Assembly (NCBI GenBank): GCA_009760885.1
Contig: CM019715.1
Span: 21,596,003-21,660,002 of the forward strand
Direction of reading: 5' to 3'
DNA length: 64,000 nt
Source of the DNA: Achatina immaculata
Taxonomy: Eukaryota; Mollusca; Gastropoda; Stylommatophora; Achatinidae
The notes beneath the pieces were generated by a model, which was given only the letters and a program-made list of their open reading frames with translations, was not told the origin of the DNA and ran no database searches. The position numbers were made by a program, and so were the translations under genes. Positions 11,646 to 23,220 of this stretch are shown here, in pieces (position 1 is the stretch's first letter; each line of letters opens with the position of its first letter).

Positions 11646-12536
11646 ATTGTATGACAAGCATTCGAAATACTCGTATGATAGACAAAGCACTTTAGAGTAG
11701 AAATCATTTGGGATACCTCTCTTGTCATTTTTTTCTTCTATCTTGTACTTTTACCGAGTGCCAGCTATACAGTACTCTGTGCTAAAAAAAAAACCAAAAA
11801 CATTCTGTTTTTATCTAATGTGAAAACAAATTGTATTTGATAATGATATTTCTTGCAAGTTTTCTCTTCTTATTACCAGAGTTCTCCCCCCTGCCTCGCT
11901 GTCACTCTCTGCCTGTGTACCTCCTCCCCGACAATCTATATTCACTAAATAAAACAAATTTAATAAATGAGATTGTTCACACACAAACAAGGGCCGCACT
12001 AAAGCACTCGACTTTTATTATTCCCCGGGGGGCCAGGCAGGAAACAGACTGAAGCAGACACTGCTGAATATTTAACTTTTCAATGCAGGATATTGTCAGA
12101 TTTGCGTAGAAGACTGACAACACGATGAAGGCACCAGCGCTTTGTTGGAATCTGCGCGTGTAAGCTTGCGTGGCTAAGTAGGACGCGATTAAAAAGAATG
12201 CAGGAGCAGATTTTAAGTGTAGCTTTTTGTTGTTGTTGTTGTTGTTGTTGTTGCTGTTGTTGTTGTTGCTTTTTTCATATGCCATTAATTATCATTTGCC
12301 TGTTTTTCAGAGTGGACTTAGCCACAGAATGGAAGAAATGATGGCCACGTGACCAACCATATGTTCAAGACCTGGGTTTTTGTTGTTTTGGGGGTGGGGA
12401 GACCCTATGACAGAAGGGTTCAGCCAGTGCATCGCTAGGGGGTACTGAGGGTTTCCTGCTTTAAGAGTGGTTCGCGGGGGACTTGGGTTGTGGGGGGGGG
12501 GGGGAGCTTAGTGGATGAAGAGATAAGCTGGGTTGG
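11646..12536. other. Non-repetitive intron sequence with a (GTT)n tract
   Basis: Contains (TTG)n at about 12228-12270 and a G14 run at 12491-12504. No gene is recognised. Confidence 0.4.
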
Positions 12537-12650
12537 TCAGTCAGTCAGTCATTTTGCGTGTCCCTTGCGGAACTTTGCCGCCCTAACAGCTCTCCTGTAA
12601 AGCCTCTCGGTTGTAAGCAAGATGCCCTGCTGCTGATGCTTCCATTCGCA
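12537..12650 (-). mobile_element. LINE-B 3' end, short
   Basis: Only about 110 bp of the 3' terminus (cccttgcggaactttgcc on the + strand), with a (GACT)n-type tail, seen as ggtcagtcagtcagtc, in place of GAAT. Confidence 0.8.
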
Positions 12651-12689
12651 GGTTATGGTAGGAGGTGGAATTTTTACATCGGTTTACAA

Positions 12690-13365
12690 GAGTTCTATGG
12701 AGGCCCTGTTTGTAGTTCTGGAGCACGGGCTGTTGAGGATGTCTTGGAACCCTGTTCACTGCTGGAGGCAAGGCTGCTGAGGATGTCCTGGGGTCCTGTT
12801 TACTACCGGATTCCGGGTTGTTGTTCTCCTGGGCCCTCTTTACTCCTGGAGCCCGGGCTATTGAGTGTGTCCTGGGGCCCTGTGTACTCCTGGACCTCGG
12901 GCTATTAAAGGTCTCCTGGGGCCCTGTGTACTCCTTGAGCTCGGGCTATTGAGGGCGTCCTAGCCCCCTATTACTCCTGGAGCTTGGGCTATTGAGGGTC
13001 TCCCGGGGCTCTGTGTACTCCTGAACCCAAGACTGTTGAGGTTATCATGGGGCCCTGTGTACTCCTGGAGCCTGGACTGTTGAGGTTATCATGGGGCCCT
13101 GTGTACTCCTGGAGCCTAGACTGTTGAGGGTATCCTGGGGCCCTGTGTACTCCTGGAGCCTGGACTGTTGAGGGTATCCTGGGGCCCTGTGTACTCCTGG
13201 AGCCTGGACTGTTGAGGGTATCCTGGTGCCCTGTGTACTCCTGGAGCCCAGCCTATTGAGCGTGTCCTGGGGCCATGTGTTCTTCTGGAGCCTAGGTTGT
13301 TGAAGGTCTCTTGGGGCCCTGTGTACTCCTGGAGCCCGGACTGTTGAGGGTATTCCGGGGCCCCG
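12690..13365 (+). repeat. 44-bp GC-rich minisatellite, about 15 copies
   Basis: Unit contains ggggccctgtgtactcctgg and ctgttgagggtatcc. The left copies are degenerate; the right ones (13040-13240) are nearly identical. This GC-rich island is unlike its AT-rich surroundings. Confidence 0.95.
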
Positions 13366-14137
13366 TTTACCAATAAGTCCAATCATGAGAGAGACTTTCC
13401 ATGTATGAACAGCAGACCCGCAAGCAAATAACCTGGCTCTTCATAATCCTGCGTTTGTTCTCTGGTGTGCCTCACATTTCAGGCAGATATTTTCTCTCTT
13501 TTTTTTCCCCTTCTCAGGGAGCCGTCTTTCCCTAAAATCACTAACCCCACTCTTAAAACTGTCTTGTCTTGCGGCTAGAGCAGAGCAGGTCAGCCCACTC
13601 CCTTCCTTCTGGCGACTCCATCTTGCTCTCACGTTGTGGAGTTCTCTATATAAGAGCACGATCAATTCCTTCAGCTTGTAGAGAACGTAGAATCTAGAAT
13701 GTTCTTCCAGCAACGGTTTGATGGACGCACACAACGACGTCAGCTTGCAAGCAACATTTTCTAACGGTTTTTCTTCAAACATGGGGGAAAATCGATCTGT
13801 TTTTTTTTTCCTTTCTTCTTTTTTGTTTTCTGTTTTTTGTTTTTTTGTTTTTTTGTTTGTTTTTGAAATTCTAGTTTAATTTTATTTTTATAGTTTTTTT
13901 TCCTAAAATCCGCATTCGAAATGTGAAATGAGGAGGAAATTTATAGATATATATATATATATAATGGCAGTAGAAGTGGTAGTATGAACAATGGTAGTGC
14001 CAGTTATGGTGCAAAGAGTTCCAGTGGTAGTAACGGAAGCAGCAGTAGAGAAAAACAAATCAGTAGTCGAAATGGTTGTACAGACGTGTCTCGAATAACG
14101 TATCTCCGACGTACGTAGATCAGGTTTTAAAGAGAAT
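13366..14137. other. Non-repetitive intron sequence with a TATA-like motif and a minus-strand ORF
   Basis: A 113-codon minus-strand ORF (13441-13782) resembles no family I know and may be chance. On the plus strand, ctatataagagcac (about 13647) looks like a TATA box. T-rich sequence follows at 13796-13900 and a short (TA)n at 13945. No function can be assigned. Confidence 0.25.
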
Positions 14138-14460
14138 TATCATCATCATCATCATCATCATCAGGTGCTGTGCCGGCTGGCGTTGGCTGTTACGCTTCTC
14201 CAGAGTACACGATCCTTCATGCAAGCCATCAGCTCAGTTGTGTGATCTCCTCTCACGCCATCTCGTCAGACTGTCCAGTATCATTTCTCTTGGTCTTCCC
14301 CTGGCTCTTCTTCCCTCTATTTTTTCTGTTGTTATAATATTTTCAGTGCCCCCTCTTCTCATTGCTTGTAATATGAAAGTACATTCTCTCTCTCTCTCTC
14401 TCTCTTTGACAAGATTTTTTGTACCCCCAGCTCTTCTCGCACATTCTTCATTAGTTATTT
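14138..14460 (-). mobile_element. LINE-C 3' fragment
   Basis: Tail (GAT)n, seen as catcatcatcat at the left. It matches the C-terminal end of the long LINE-C at 60725-63172 and has a small CT expansion at about 14386. Confidence 0.85.
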
Positions 14461-14609
14461 ATAATATAACCACATATCTACTGCTTAAGCAAATAATCTA
14501 CGGAATTTTATGGAACAAACTGTTGCAATTTGTGTATAACAAAACATGGTTCCGAGTTACACAGGCAAGAACAAATAGGAACAAAGAACAGCCTGGCAAT
14601 CAGAAATAA

Positions 14610-15730
14610 GATGCTTACTAGCAGCTCTGCAGAGAAGAGCAAGTGATTTTACTACCAACTAGGCAGAGAACATCAAGTGATCTTACTACCAACTCGGCAG
14701 AGAACACCAAGTGATCTTACTACCAACCAACTAGGCAGAGAAGGTCAAGTGATCTTACTACCAACTAGGCAGGGAATACCAAGTCTTCTTCTTCTTCTTC
14801 GTTCTCTTCTACCACCAAGACCGCCCTGTGATCCTACTGAATTTACGCTTGTCGTCCACATTAAGTCCCGCGGTCCTCCGTGTGGTCCTCTCGGGGATCT
14901 AAGGACCACACGAGATCCCCGAGAAGACCACATGGGGTTCAGAGTATCGCAGGGCTTGAGCCTGTATTCTTGGTGAGTCCCAGAAGCGAGATTGCGTGAC
15001 AAGAACACCAAATGATCTTACTACCAACTAGGCAGAGAAGGTCAAGTGATCTTATTACCAACTAGGCAGGGAACACCAAGTGATCTTACTACCAACTCGG
15101 CAGAGAACACCAAGTGATCTTACTACCAACTCGGCAGAGAAGGTCAAGTGATCTTACTACCCACTAGGCAGAGAAGACCAAGTGATCTTACTACCAACTA
15201 GGCAGAGAAGACCAAGTGATCTTACTACCAACTAGGCAGAGAAGGTCAAGTGATCTTACTACCAACTAGGCAGAGAAGACCAAGTGATCTTACTACCAAC
15301 TAGGCAGAGAAGACCAAGTGATCTTACTACCAACTTGGCAGAGAACATCAAGTGATCTTACTACCAGCTCGGCAGAGAACATCAAGTGATCTTACTACCA
15401 GCTCGGCAGAGAACATCAAGTGATCTTACTACCAGCTCGGCAGAGAACATCAAGTGATCTTACTACCAGCTCGGCAGAGAACATCAAGTGACCTTATTAC
15501 CAACTCGGCAGAGAACTTCAAGTGATCTTACTACCAACTAGGCAGAGAAGAGCAAGTGATCTTACTATCAACTCGGCAGAGAAGAGCAAGTGATCTTACT
15601 ACCAGCTCGGCAGAGAACATCAAGTGATCTTACTACCAGCTCGGCACAGAACATCAAGTGATCTTACTACCAGTTCAGCAGAGAATATCAAGTGATCTTA
15701 CTACCAGCTCCGCAGAGAAAAGCATGTGAT
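14610..15730 (+). repeat. 34-bp minisatellite, about 25 copies, split by an insertion
   Basis: Unit contains caagtgatcttactacca and gcagagaa. It is interrupted at 14779-15000 by a GAA-tailed element. Sub-variants (accaactagg, accagctcgg) cluster in blocks, showing local amplification. Confidence 0.96.
14779..15000 (-). mobile_element. 3' end of the GAA-tailed 1.2-kb element, inserted in the 34-bp array
   Basis: Matches the 3' 200 bp of the element at 38563-39737 (shared ttcttggtg and gattgcgtgac). The tail is (GAA)n, seen as cttcttcttcttc at the left. Array copies on both sides give an imperfect duplication, gaataccaagt / gaacaccaaat. It contains a 20-bp inverted repeat at about 14880-14935 that the longer copy lacks. 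Confidence 0.8.
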
Positions 15731-15734
15731 TTGT

Positions 15735-15960
15735 CTTCGACTTCGCATCGATCAAAACAAACTGAGGTACCATCTTTTCAGCAAAACTGAAGGTCGGCCC
15801 AACCTCCACGTACACCCTTGACACAGGTGAGGAGACAGGTAAACATATTTTGCAGGAGTGCCCAATGGACGAAGTGCAGAGAAAAACACGTGGCCAACAC
15901 AAGAGAAACTTTATGGGGGATGTACACCAACTCCAGCTGACTACAGATTGCTTCAGAAGT

Positions 15961-15994
<34 letters not shown>

Positions 15995-15995
15995 G
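15735..15995 (+). mobile_element. LINE-H-type 3' fragment with (AAAG)n
   Basis: The frame reads DTGEETGKHILQECPMDEV. The H..QECP pattern matches the zinc-knuckle-like C-terminus of the copy at 55345-55640. It ends in seven or eight AAAG repeats (15961-15993). Confidence 0.65.
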
Positions 15996-15999
15996 GATA

Positions 16000-16090
16000 T
16001 GTGTCGCGTCTAGCTCAGTTGTTGAACTTCCACCTTACAGCACAAAGGGTCTTTTGTTCGAATCCCACCAAGACCATTTTTTTTTTTTAA
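16000..16090 (+). mobile_element. tRNA-like SINE head / tRNA relic
   Basis: A-box-like tctagctcagttgttga and a B box tgttcgaatccc, followed by T12, a possible Pol III stop. The ends do not pair as a tRNA acceptor stem, so this is not a working tRNA gene. Confidence 0.5.
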
Positions 16091-16179
16091 CCATTCAAAT
16101 CATAAAATTACTAGTACAGGGAGACAGGGAACAGGGGGCTAAGGAGAAACACCCATTCACATAACAGCGTTGTTCGGTA

Positions 16180-16960
16180 CAAGATAATTGTGAACACTGG
16201 CGCGTTTGTTTATTGATGACATTTTGCCTTTAATAACAATGATTACAAACGCATTCAATTTATGTGAAAGCAAATTTATCGCTTACGTTGTCGGAGAGTT
16301 TACTGTGATATCATCTGACGGTTCTACATTTGATATTACCGATTGTTTTCACCCTGAATGTTTTGTGAGGCCGTGACAGCCGTTTCTCAAAAGCTGAGTT
16401 GGCTGTGGGGTGGGGGGTGGGGGGGAGGGGGTCCCGCCTCCCCCCGCCGGCTGCTGTCAGGGAAGCCGGGATTTTGAAGTTAACAGCGTTCAGCATAGCT
16501 GGCCAAGTATAGAAAGTGCATAGACTATAATCCCCGTTGAGTGCTGCACCCGATCATATTCTAGCAGGCGTGGGAACCCTGCAGTAAATAATTGACAACC
16601 CCAGGTTGACGAGATTGCCGGCGCTCGCCAACCCTCGACAGCCTGGGCGAACAAAAGCTGCTTATTGTGTCACGTCCATTACTTTCTTGTTAGCCTGGAA
16701 CTGATTGAACAGTTTTCTCTCCGTTAATTTCTTTCTTTTTTTTTTTTAACCTTCCTTTCCTTCTCTCCGATGATATCGTAGCAGCGGCGGAAGTCAGACC
16801 GAAGTGTAGTTTAGTTTAACAACTTCCCAGGTTGTGTTTGTCCTGTGTTTCAGTTTCGTTTGTTCCGAAAGGGCTGCGTGTGTTTAAGTTTGTCCGTCCT
16901 ATCACGGTAGGCTGACAGAGGAGATATCTTGTGTATGATCTATGGCGTTTTAGAGGCTTT
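16180..16960. other. Unique-looking intron segment, possible regulatory DNA
   Basis: About 780 bp free of recognised repeats except for G/C runs at 16400-16448. It has mixed base composition and TAAT/ATTA cores (aaataattgac at about 16586, gttaattt at about 16724). It shows no long frame. Candidate enhancer on composition only. Confidence 0.3.
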
Positions 16961-16964
16961 TGTG

Positions 16965-17525
16965 GCGTCCAAGAGTAAATATGTGAAAAGGAATATTACT
17001 GCAAAGACTGAATTTCAGAGAATGAGAAACATATTATGCAAAACATCCTTATCAATGAATGTTAGAAAACGAGTCCTAAAATGCTATATTGAACCTATCT
17101 TGTTATATGGACGTGAATCATGAACAATAGGCAGGTCTGCACAAAAATCATTGGAAGTAGCAGAAATGTGGTTTATTAGAAGAATGTTGTGAATCCCCTG
17201 GACAGCAAAAATAACTAATGAAGAAAGTATGAGAAGAGCTGGAGAGACAACAAATCTTGTCAAAAAGTATAAGAGAGAGAAAATGTACTTTCATAGGACA
17301 TGCAATGAGAAGAGGGGGGATTGAAAATATTATAACAACAGGAAAAATAGAAGGAAGAAGATCAAGAGGAAGACCAAGAGAAATGATACTGGACAGTCTG
17401 ATGGGACGGTGTGAGAGGAGATCACCAACTGAACTGATGGCCTGCATGAAGGATCGTGTACCCTGGAGAAGCATAATAGCCAACGCCAGTCGGCACGGCA
17501 CCTGATACTGATGATGATGATGAAT
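16965..17525 (+). mobile_element. LINE-C 3' fragment
   Basis: The frame contains SLSMNVRKRVLKCYIEPILL, then RERKCTFIGHAMRRGGIEN and RGRPREMILDSLMG. It has the (GAT)n tail at about 17510, and frameshifts relative to the long copy. Confidence 0.88.
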
Positions 17526-17581
17526 ATTACTTTTGGGGCCATGTTAAATATCAATAAACTATCAAGCAAGAAACAGAAGAG

Positions 17582-18218
17582 CCAGTCAGTCAGTAATTTG
17601 CACGTCCCTTGCGGAACTTTGCCTCCCTAACAGCACTCCTGTACGCCTCTCGGTTGTAAGAAAGATGCCCTGATGCTGATGCACCCATTCGCAGATCATC
17701 AACAATGTCTTGCACCCATCATCGCCTTGGTATTCCTCTCTTTCTTTTTCCCATTATGTACCCTTCTAAGACGATCTTCTCTAAATTATCATGACGTTTA
17801 ATATGTCCAAAATATTTAAGTTTTCTCTATTTAATCCTCTTTACTAGTCAACCTTCTTCAATATTAAGTTCTAGTATGGATATATATGTTCTTTTTTTAT
17901 GTGCATGATATTTGAAGAACTCTTCAGTAGCATTTACATTCAAAGGCATTTATGTGTTTCTCAGCTGTTTTATTAAGTGTACATTTCTCACAGGCATACA
18001 GTCGCCGTACTTGTATACTGAAAATATAATGATGAATGTTAGAGAAGATGTAGACAAAGAATATTACGGTGCCATAACAAGTGGATGTTATGAAAAACCA
18101 GAGATAATGCTGATTACACAGTATTACTGCCCACAACACAAAAAAGGATTGGAAACATTATGTCAGTACGCAAGAACAGTGAAGAGCAAAACCTCTATCT
18201 TAATGCAAAAAAAAAACT
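17582..18218 (-). mobile_element. LINE-B copy with 5' inversion (twin-priming structure)
   Basis: The 3' segment (17582-17997) is minus-oriented LINE-B. The adjoining segment (about 18010-18218) is plus-oriented and comes from the LINE-B reverse-transcriptase region (ENIMMNVREDV, matching the minus copy near 25370). The pair is bounded by a perfect 11-bp duplication, aaacagaagag, at 17571-17581 and 18219-18229. Confidence 0.88.
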
Positions 18219-18539
18219 AAACAGAAGAGTAAACAATCTAACTCCCACAGCCAGAACCTGGCTTCTTGTGTATATGGCGAGTGCAGTTATCAGATCCACG
18301 TCTATTTAGGAAAACTGTTTCTCCATAAACAGCTGATGTTGCTGTTGTTTTTTTTCCGATTGCAGTAAGTTCATGCCCAGTCTCCATCCTCTTTTCTACT
18401 TGCCTGAAGATCGTTGGGTCGGAGTGGTAGAACTGTGGCTTTGTTTCCGTCTTGAGACCTGTAGGGATTTGGGGCAGTCTCCACCTGGTGGGATCTGCAG
18501 ACCACGTTTTAAGTTTTCGTATTCTGATATGACGGGGAT

Positions 18540-18975
18540 TGTCTATATCTACCCACTTTCAGTGCTATCTTTTATCTACCAGCTTTCAGTGCTGTCTTTT
18601 ATCTACCAGCTTTCAGTGCTACCTTCTATCTATCGGCTTTTAGTGTTGTCTTCTATCTATCAGCTTTCAGTGCTGTCTTTTATCTACCTGTTTTAGTACT
18701 GTCTTCTATCTACCTGTTTTAGTACTGTCTTCTATCTACCTGTTTCAGTACCGTCTTCTATCTAAATGTTTTAGTACCGTCTTCTATCTACCCGTTTTAA
18801 TACCATCTTCTATCTACTTCTTTTAGCACAGTCTTCTGTCTACCTGTTTTAGCACAGTCTTCTATCTACCTGTTTTAGTACTGTCTTCTATCTACATGTT
18901 TTAGTACTGTCTTCTATCTACATGTTTTAGTACTGTCTTCTATCTACGTGTTTTAATACTATCTTCTGTCTACTG
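18540..18975 (+). repeat. 26/27-bp minisatellite, about 16 copies
   Basis: Unit tactgtcttctatctacctg followed by ttttag. The 27-bp variants at the left carry ctttcagtgctgtc. Confidence 0.93.
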
Positions 18976-19227
18976 GTCGAATGACGGTGAATGAAATAAT
19001 CGCAGTCCTGGTTATCACTCTTAGTGCAGCACTGCACATCACTCACATTCTACACCATAGAGCCTTCAGCTTCTGCAGCCGACTCTGGTTTCATCACTCG
19101 GTGTCCCCGGCCTGGAAGAGAGTCAGACAAAGAATTCAGGTTACTTCAGATCTTCGTGCTCCACTCATAAACTCTGCTGCTGTGGCAGACATCCATCACT
19201 GTCCTGAATCAATATTCCCGATAACTT

Positions 19228-19626
19228 TCCGTACGTTTACTGCCCGCCTTTACTGCGTACCTTTACCACGTACCTTTACTGTGCGCCTTTACTGTGCGCC
19301 TTTACTGTGTACCTTTACTGTGCGCCTTTACTGTGTGCCTTTATTGCGTACCTTTATTGTGCGCCTTTACTGCGTAGCTTTACTGTGCGCCTTTACTGCA
19401 TAGCTTTAATGTGCACCTTTACTGCGTACATTTACTGTGCACCTTTACTGTGCGCCTTTACTGTGCGCCTTTACTGCGTACCTTTACTGTGCGCCTTTAC
19501 TGCGTACCTTTACTGTGCGCCTTTACTGCGTATCTTTACTGTGCGCCTTTACTGCGTATCTTTACTGTGCGCCTTTACTGCGTATCTTTACTGTGCGCCT
19601 TTAGTGCGTATCTTTACTGTGCGCCT
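19228..19626 (+). repeat. 13-bp minisatellite in 26-bp dimers, about 30 monomers
   Basis: Monomers tttactgtgcgcc and tttactgcgtacc largely alternate, giving a higher-order dimer. Confidence 0.95.
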
Positions 19627-19885
19627 GCGTCAGGTTTCCTCAGAGTGTGGCCAATCCACCTCCACTTCCTAGACATGATTTGTAGGTTCGTAGGTTCTTG
19701 TCTTGCCCTTTCCCAGACCTCCTCGTTCCTGATCTTATCCTGCCATTTAATGTTTAAAATCCTCCTCAAGCAGTAGTTCATGAATGTTTGTATCCTCTGT
19801 TCTATTGTCTTGGTCATAACCCATATCTCTGAACCATATAGCAGGACAGTCTTTACGTTTGTATTGAAAAGCCTAAGTTTGAATA
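19627..19885 (-). mobile_element. LINE-A fragment lacking its 3' end
   Basis: The minus frame reads LRLFNTNVKTVLLYGSE and NLQIMSRKWRWIGHTLRKPD and stops where the 13-bp array begins. The usual GAT tail is missing. Confidence 0.8.
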
Positions 19886-20316
19886 CCACTAATATAGAAA
19901 GAAAACCAAAAAACAAAAAAAAAAATATGCTGTTCTGACATAAAATGGTCGTTCGAAACCTAATACACACAATTTATTGTTCTATGGAGTTAGAACTTTT
20001 TATAAAATGTGATTTTGATTGGATTAGCGCCTACGTTTGGACCCTGTTGTACGTTTTTAGCTGTCGTCAGTCGTACGTCCAAACGTCTTTGTCGCAGGAA
20101 ATGGCCAAAGAATCTCTAGACTTATTTGAGTACTTTTTATCTGTGATTTACCTGAGGCTGCTATGACTGCAGTAGAGCCACACAAGATGAAGCGTAGAAA
20201 GGAAACGCATGTGATGCAGTATAAGCTCATAGCAATGTGTACTAAAACGAGAGCTAGGAGCTATGTACAGACGCTCCTGGAAATCAGATGAGATCAGAAT
20301 TTTTACATACGTTCAC
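19886..20316. other. Non-repetitive intron sequence with a small inverted repeat
   Basis: acgtttggac (about 20032) and gtccaaacgt (about 20076) form 10-bp inverted arms. No gene is seen. Confidence 0.35.
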
Positions 20317-20647
20317 GAAATGTGATGTGAACGTAGAGTGTGACATGATGATCTGGCAAATGTGATGTGAACGTAGAGTGTGACATGATGATCTGGCAAA
20401 TGTGATGTGAGCGTAGAGTGTGACATGACGATCTGGCAAATGTGATGTGGACGTAGAGTGTGACATGATGATCTGGCAAATGTGATGTGAACGTAGAGTG
20501 TGACATGATGGTCTGGCAAATGTGATGTGAACGTAGAGTGTGACATGACGATCTGGCAAATGTGATGTGAACGTAGAGTGTGACATGACGATCTGGCAAA
20601 TGTGATGTGAACGTAGAGTGTGACATGATGATCTGGCAAATGTGATA
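20317..20647 (+). repeat. 40-bp minisatellite, about 8 copies
   Basis: Unit includes atctggcaaatgtgatgtg and cgtagagtgtgacatga. Copies are 95% or more alike by eye. 40 is not a multiple of three, yet all minus frames stay open. Confidence 0.96.
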
Positions 20648-20811
20648 AACAACACTCTGGTTCCTCATTGTTTTGACGTCTGGATTTATAAAAAAAAATG
20701 TCCGTCAGTGCAAAAAACGTTTGGACAATGTCACGCGTTTAGTTTGAGTTGTTGGTTCTCTTCCCCTAATGAGAAGATTGACATTTTTGCATAAAAAAAA
20801 AAAATGTTAAA

Positions 20812-21030
20812 GGTAAATCCCTTTTTCCCTGCCATTAAGCCATATTTGGGGTGCGGAGTTCGGCTCGTTTTTCAAAGACCTTTGGCACATGAAAGTCTGA
20901 TCTCTGGTACCCATTTTTAGAAGCTGGATGAACTCCAGGGCCTCTTCGACAAGAAAGTCTCTTTTGGGACTTGAACCAGGTACCGCCGGATTAGTAAACC
21001 GAGCGCCTAACCACTCAGCCAATCAGTCTG
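20812..21030 (-). mobile_element. tRNA-derived SINE
   Basis: On the minus strand, head A box TGGCTGAGTGGTTAGGCGC and B-box-like GGTTCAAGTCC (about 20970-21025), body with gggtaccagagatcag, tail at the left. It resembles the SINE at 5103-5366 in organisation but diverges in sequence. Confidence 0.75.
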
Positions 21031-21114
21031 TCAGCTGTGAGAATATCGAGGTAAATTTTTCTGTATTCTCTGAAGAGCATCTTCAGCTAACGGCTCTGGT
21101 GTCATCACCAACAG

Positions 21115-21400
21115 CTTAATTGAGGACAGAGCACTGCAGGCTGAAACATCATCTATGCCTGAAGCTAAGAGTTGGCCAGGCGGATCTATGCGCTTGGAAC
21201 AAGGAACAGGAGACACCACATCACATCCTCAAGTTTTGCCAGCTACATAGCCCACTCAGGCTATACCCCAGCCCCATAAGGGAGAAGATGTAGGGTGATG
21301 CCGAAAACTTGAGACAGACTAACCGCATTTGTGAGAGAGATTGTCCACGCGAACGATGAAGAAGACATTTCAGTGACAGAAAAACAAGTTCTTTGGAGCC
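21115..21400 (+). mobile_element. DR2 dispersed element, uninterrupted copy
   Basis: Carries gcactgcaggctgaaac, caccacatcacatcctcaag, gcccactcaggc and a gaagaagac end, like the split copy at 4205-5040. Confidence 0.7.
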
Positions 21401-21436
21401 TGAAGCGAGAACATCAGCGTGAGCGGTCGAAGACGA

Positions 21437-21768
21437 TGTCCACCTTTGCAAATCGCTGACCCATAGCTTACATACTGTCGTAAAGGTTAGAGAACCACAG
21501 CTGACCAAGACACTGTCCCATCTCACGTTGGTTTTCCTAGTAACAGGCCTAGCTTGACTAACGGGGCGGGGATCGCCATCGTCCCTATGGTGGTGGAGAC
21601 TGTTAAAGAAGTATAGCACATAGCACAGCCCCTGCTTTTTAGCTCCACATGGACTAAAAAAAAACTGCCATGGCCCGCTCCCAATCCGACACGATCCTGT
21701 GTCTCAATATCTTCACTGCATCGGCTGCAAACAGCACAAGCTGGCAGTTCCAGGGAGATAGAAGAAGA
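21437..21768 (+). mobile_element. DR1 dispersed element
   Basis: Near full length. It ends ttccagggagatagaagaag, showing the start of the GAA tail. Confidence 0.85.
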
Positions 21769-21774
21769 GCATGA

Positions 21775-21980
21775 GACTGGACGGTCACGTGTTTGGTGTG
21801 ATGGTTTTGTGAATAGTACGGTGGTGTTCTGAATAAAGTGATGGTTTTGTGAACAGTACAGTGGTGTTCTGAATAAAATGATGGTTTTCTGAATACATTT
21901 ACAATTTTGCGAATGAAGTGATGGTTTTCTGAATAAATCTATAATTTTGAGAATAAAGTGATGGTTTTGTGAATAAAAGA
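21775..21980 (+). repeat. Degenerate minisatellite, gatggttttgtgaata type
   Basis: About eight irregular copies of tgatggtttt with gaataaa spacers, followed by (TG)n at 21988. Confidence 0.8.
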
Positions 21981-22330
21981 TCCATTTGTTGTGTGTGTGT
22001 GTGTGTAGAGTGTTGAAAACACATTATACTTTGTTGTTACTCTCAACTTTCCATCAACTTCTTTCACAGTTAAACAACATGACCATTCTGAGTAGGAAAG
22101 ATATGATCCCTTGAGCAGACAACGGATGAAGAGGCCAGCTTGTTTGATGAGCAAGTTTCTGACCTGGCCTGAGATTTGAATCCATACTAAGATCGATGTT
22201 TATTGTGTTGAAGAGCTGGCTGATTTGATTATCTGTGTTTGTATAACGCGCGCAGGCGATCTCCTAGGGAGGTCTGCGCCAAGTACTTTGTTTCATAAAT
22301 ATTTAATAAGCTTTAAAGCACACATACATC

Positions 22331-22605
22331 CCACCTTCTTCTTCTTCTTCTTCTTCTGGAACTGAGCTGGTGTTCTTGCAGGCGATACTGTGGAGTTTTT
22401 GAGGCACATCGTTTTGTTGGCTTGTGAGCTGGCCGGGGGTGCAAAATACTTCTTTAGCAGACTCCACCACCGTGGAGACTATGGCGATCCCTGGCCCGTT
22501 AGCCAGGCTAGGATCTTTTACTGAGGATACTAAGGGAGAGATGGGACCAACCTTGGGGTCAGCATGTCGGGTACGGGTCAGTGATTGTCAAAATGGACAC
22601 TGTCT
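22331..22605 (-). mobile_element. DR1 dispersed element with (GAA)n tail
   Basis: The (TTC)n run at 22336-22358 is the tail in minus orientation. DR1 blocks follow to tgtcaaaatggacactgtc. This copy has small deletions. Confidence 0.85.
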
Positions 22606-22622
22606 TTGCCCCAGTAAACATA

Positions 22623-23220
22623 TTACAGAGAGAGAGACAGAGACAGAGAGAGAGAAAGAGTGAGTGAGTGACAGAGAAAGTGACAGAGAGAGAGAGAGAG
22701 AAAGAGAAGCATGGCAGAGAGAGACAGAAACAGAAAGAGAGAGAGTGACAGAGAAAGTGACAGACAGAGAGAGAAGGATGACAGAGAGAAGGATGACAGA
22801 GAGAGAGAGAGAGAGACAGAAAGAAACAGAGACAGAGAGAGAGAGAGTATGAGACACAGAATGAGTGAGAGAATGAGAGACACAGAGTTACATAGAGGGA
22901 CAGAGAATTGATATGTAAGAGAATATGAAAAAGTGAAAGAGAAACAAAAGAATGAAGAAAGAGAGAGAGAAGGGGAGAATAGAAAAAAGAGAGGAGTGAC
23001 AGAGAGAAACAGATAGAGAAAGAAAGAGAGAAAGAGAAAGAAAGATTGATAGAAAGTGAGAGAAAAGACAGAGGAAGAAAAGATAGAGAAAGAAAGAGAG
23101 AAAGAGAAAGAAAGATTGATAGAAAGTGAGAGAAAAGACAGAGGAAGAAGAGAGAGAGAGAGAGAGAGAGAGAAGAAACGAGAGAAGGAGAGGGAGAGAA
23201 GAGAAGAGATAGAAAGCCAG
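22623..23220 (+). repeat. GA-rich purine tract, about 600 bp
   Basis: Almost pure (GA)n with GACA and GAAA interruptions. It includes an internal duplication (ttgatagaaagtgagagaaa at about 23045 and 23114). Confidence 0.95.

Noticed and set aside
13441..13782. 113-codon minus-strand ORF as a new gene
   Set aside because: No recognisable domain, splice signals or homology; kept only as a note in the segment entry.
16000..16090. Functional tRNA gene
   Set aside because: A and B box motifs are present, but the ends do not form an acceptor stem; the same applies at 32533-32615 and 59635-59715.
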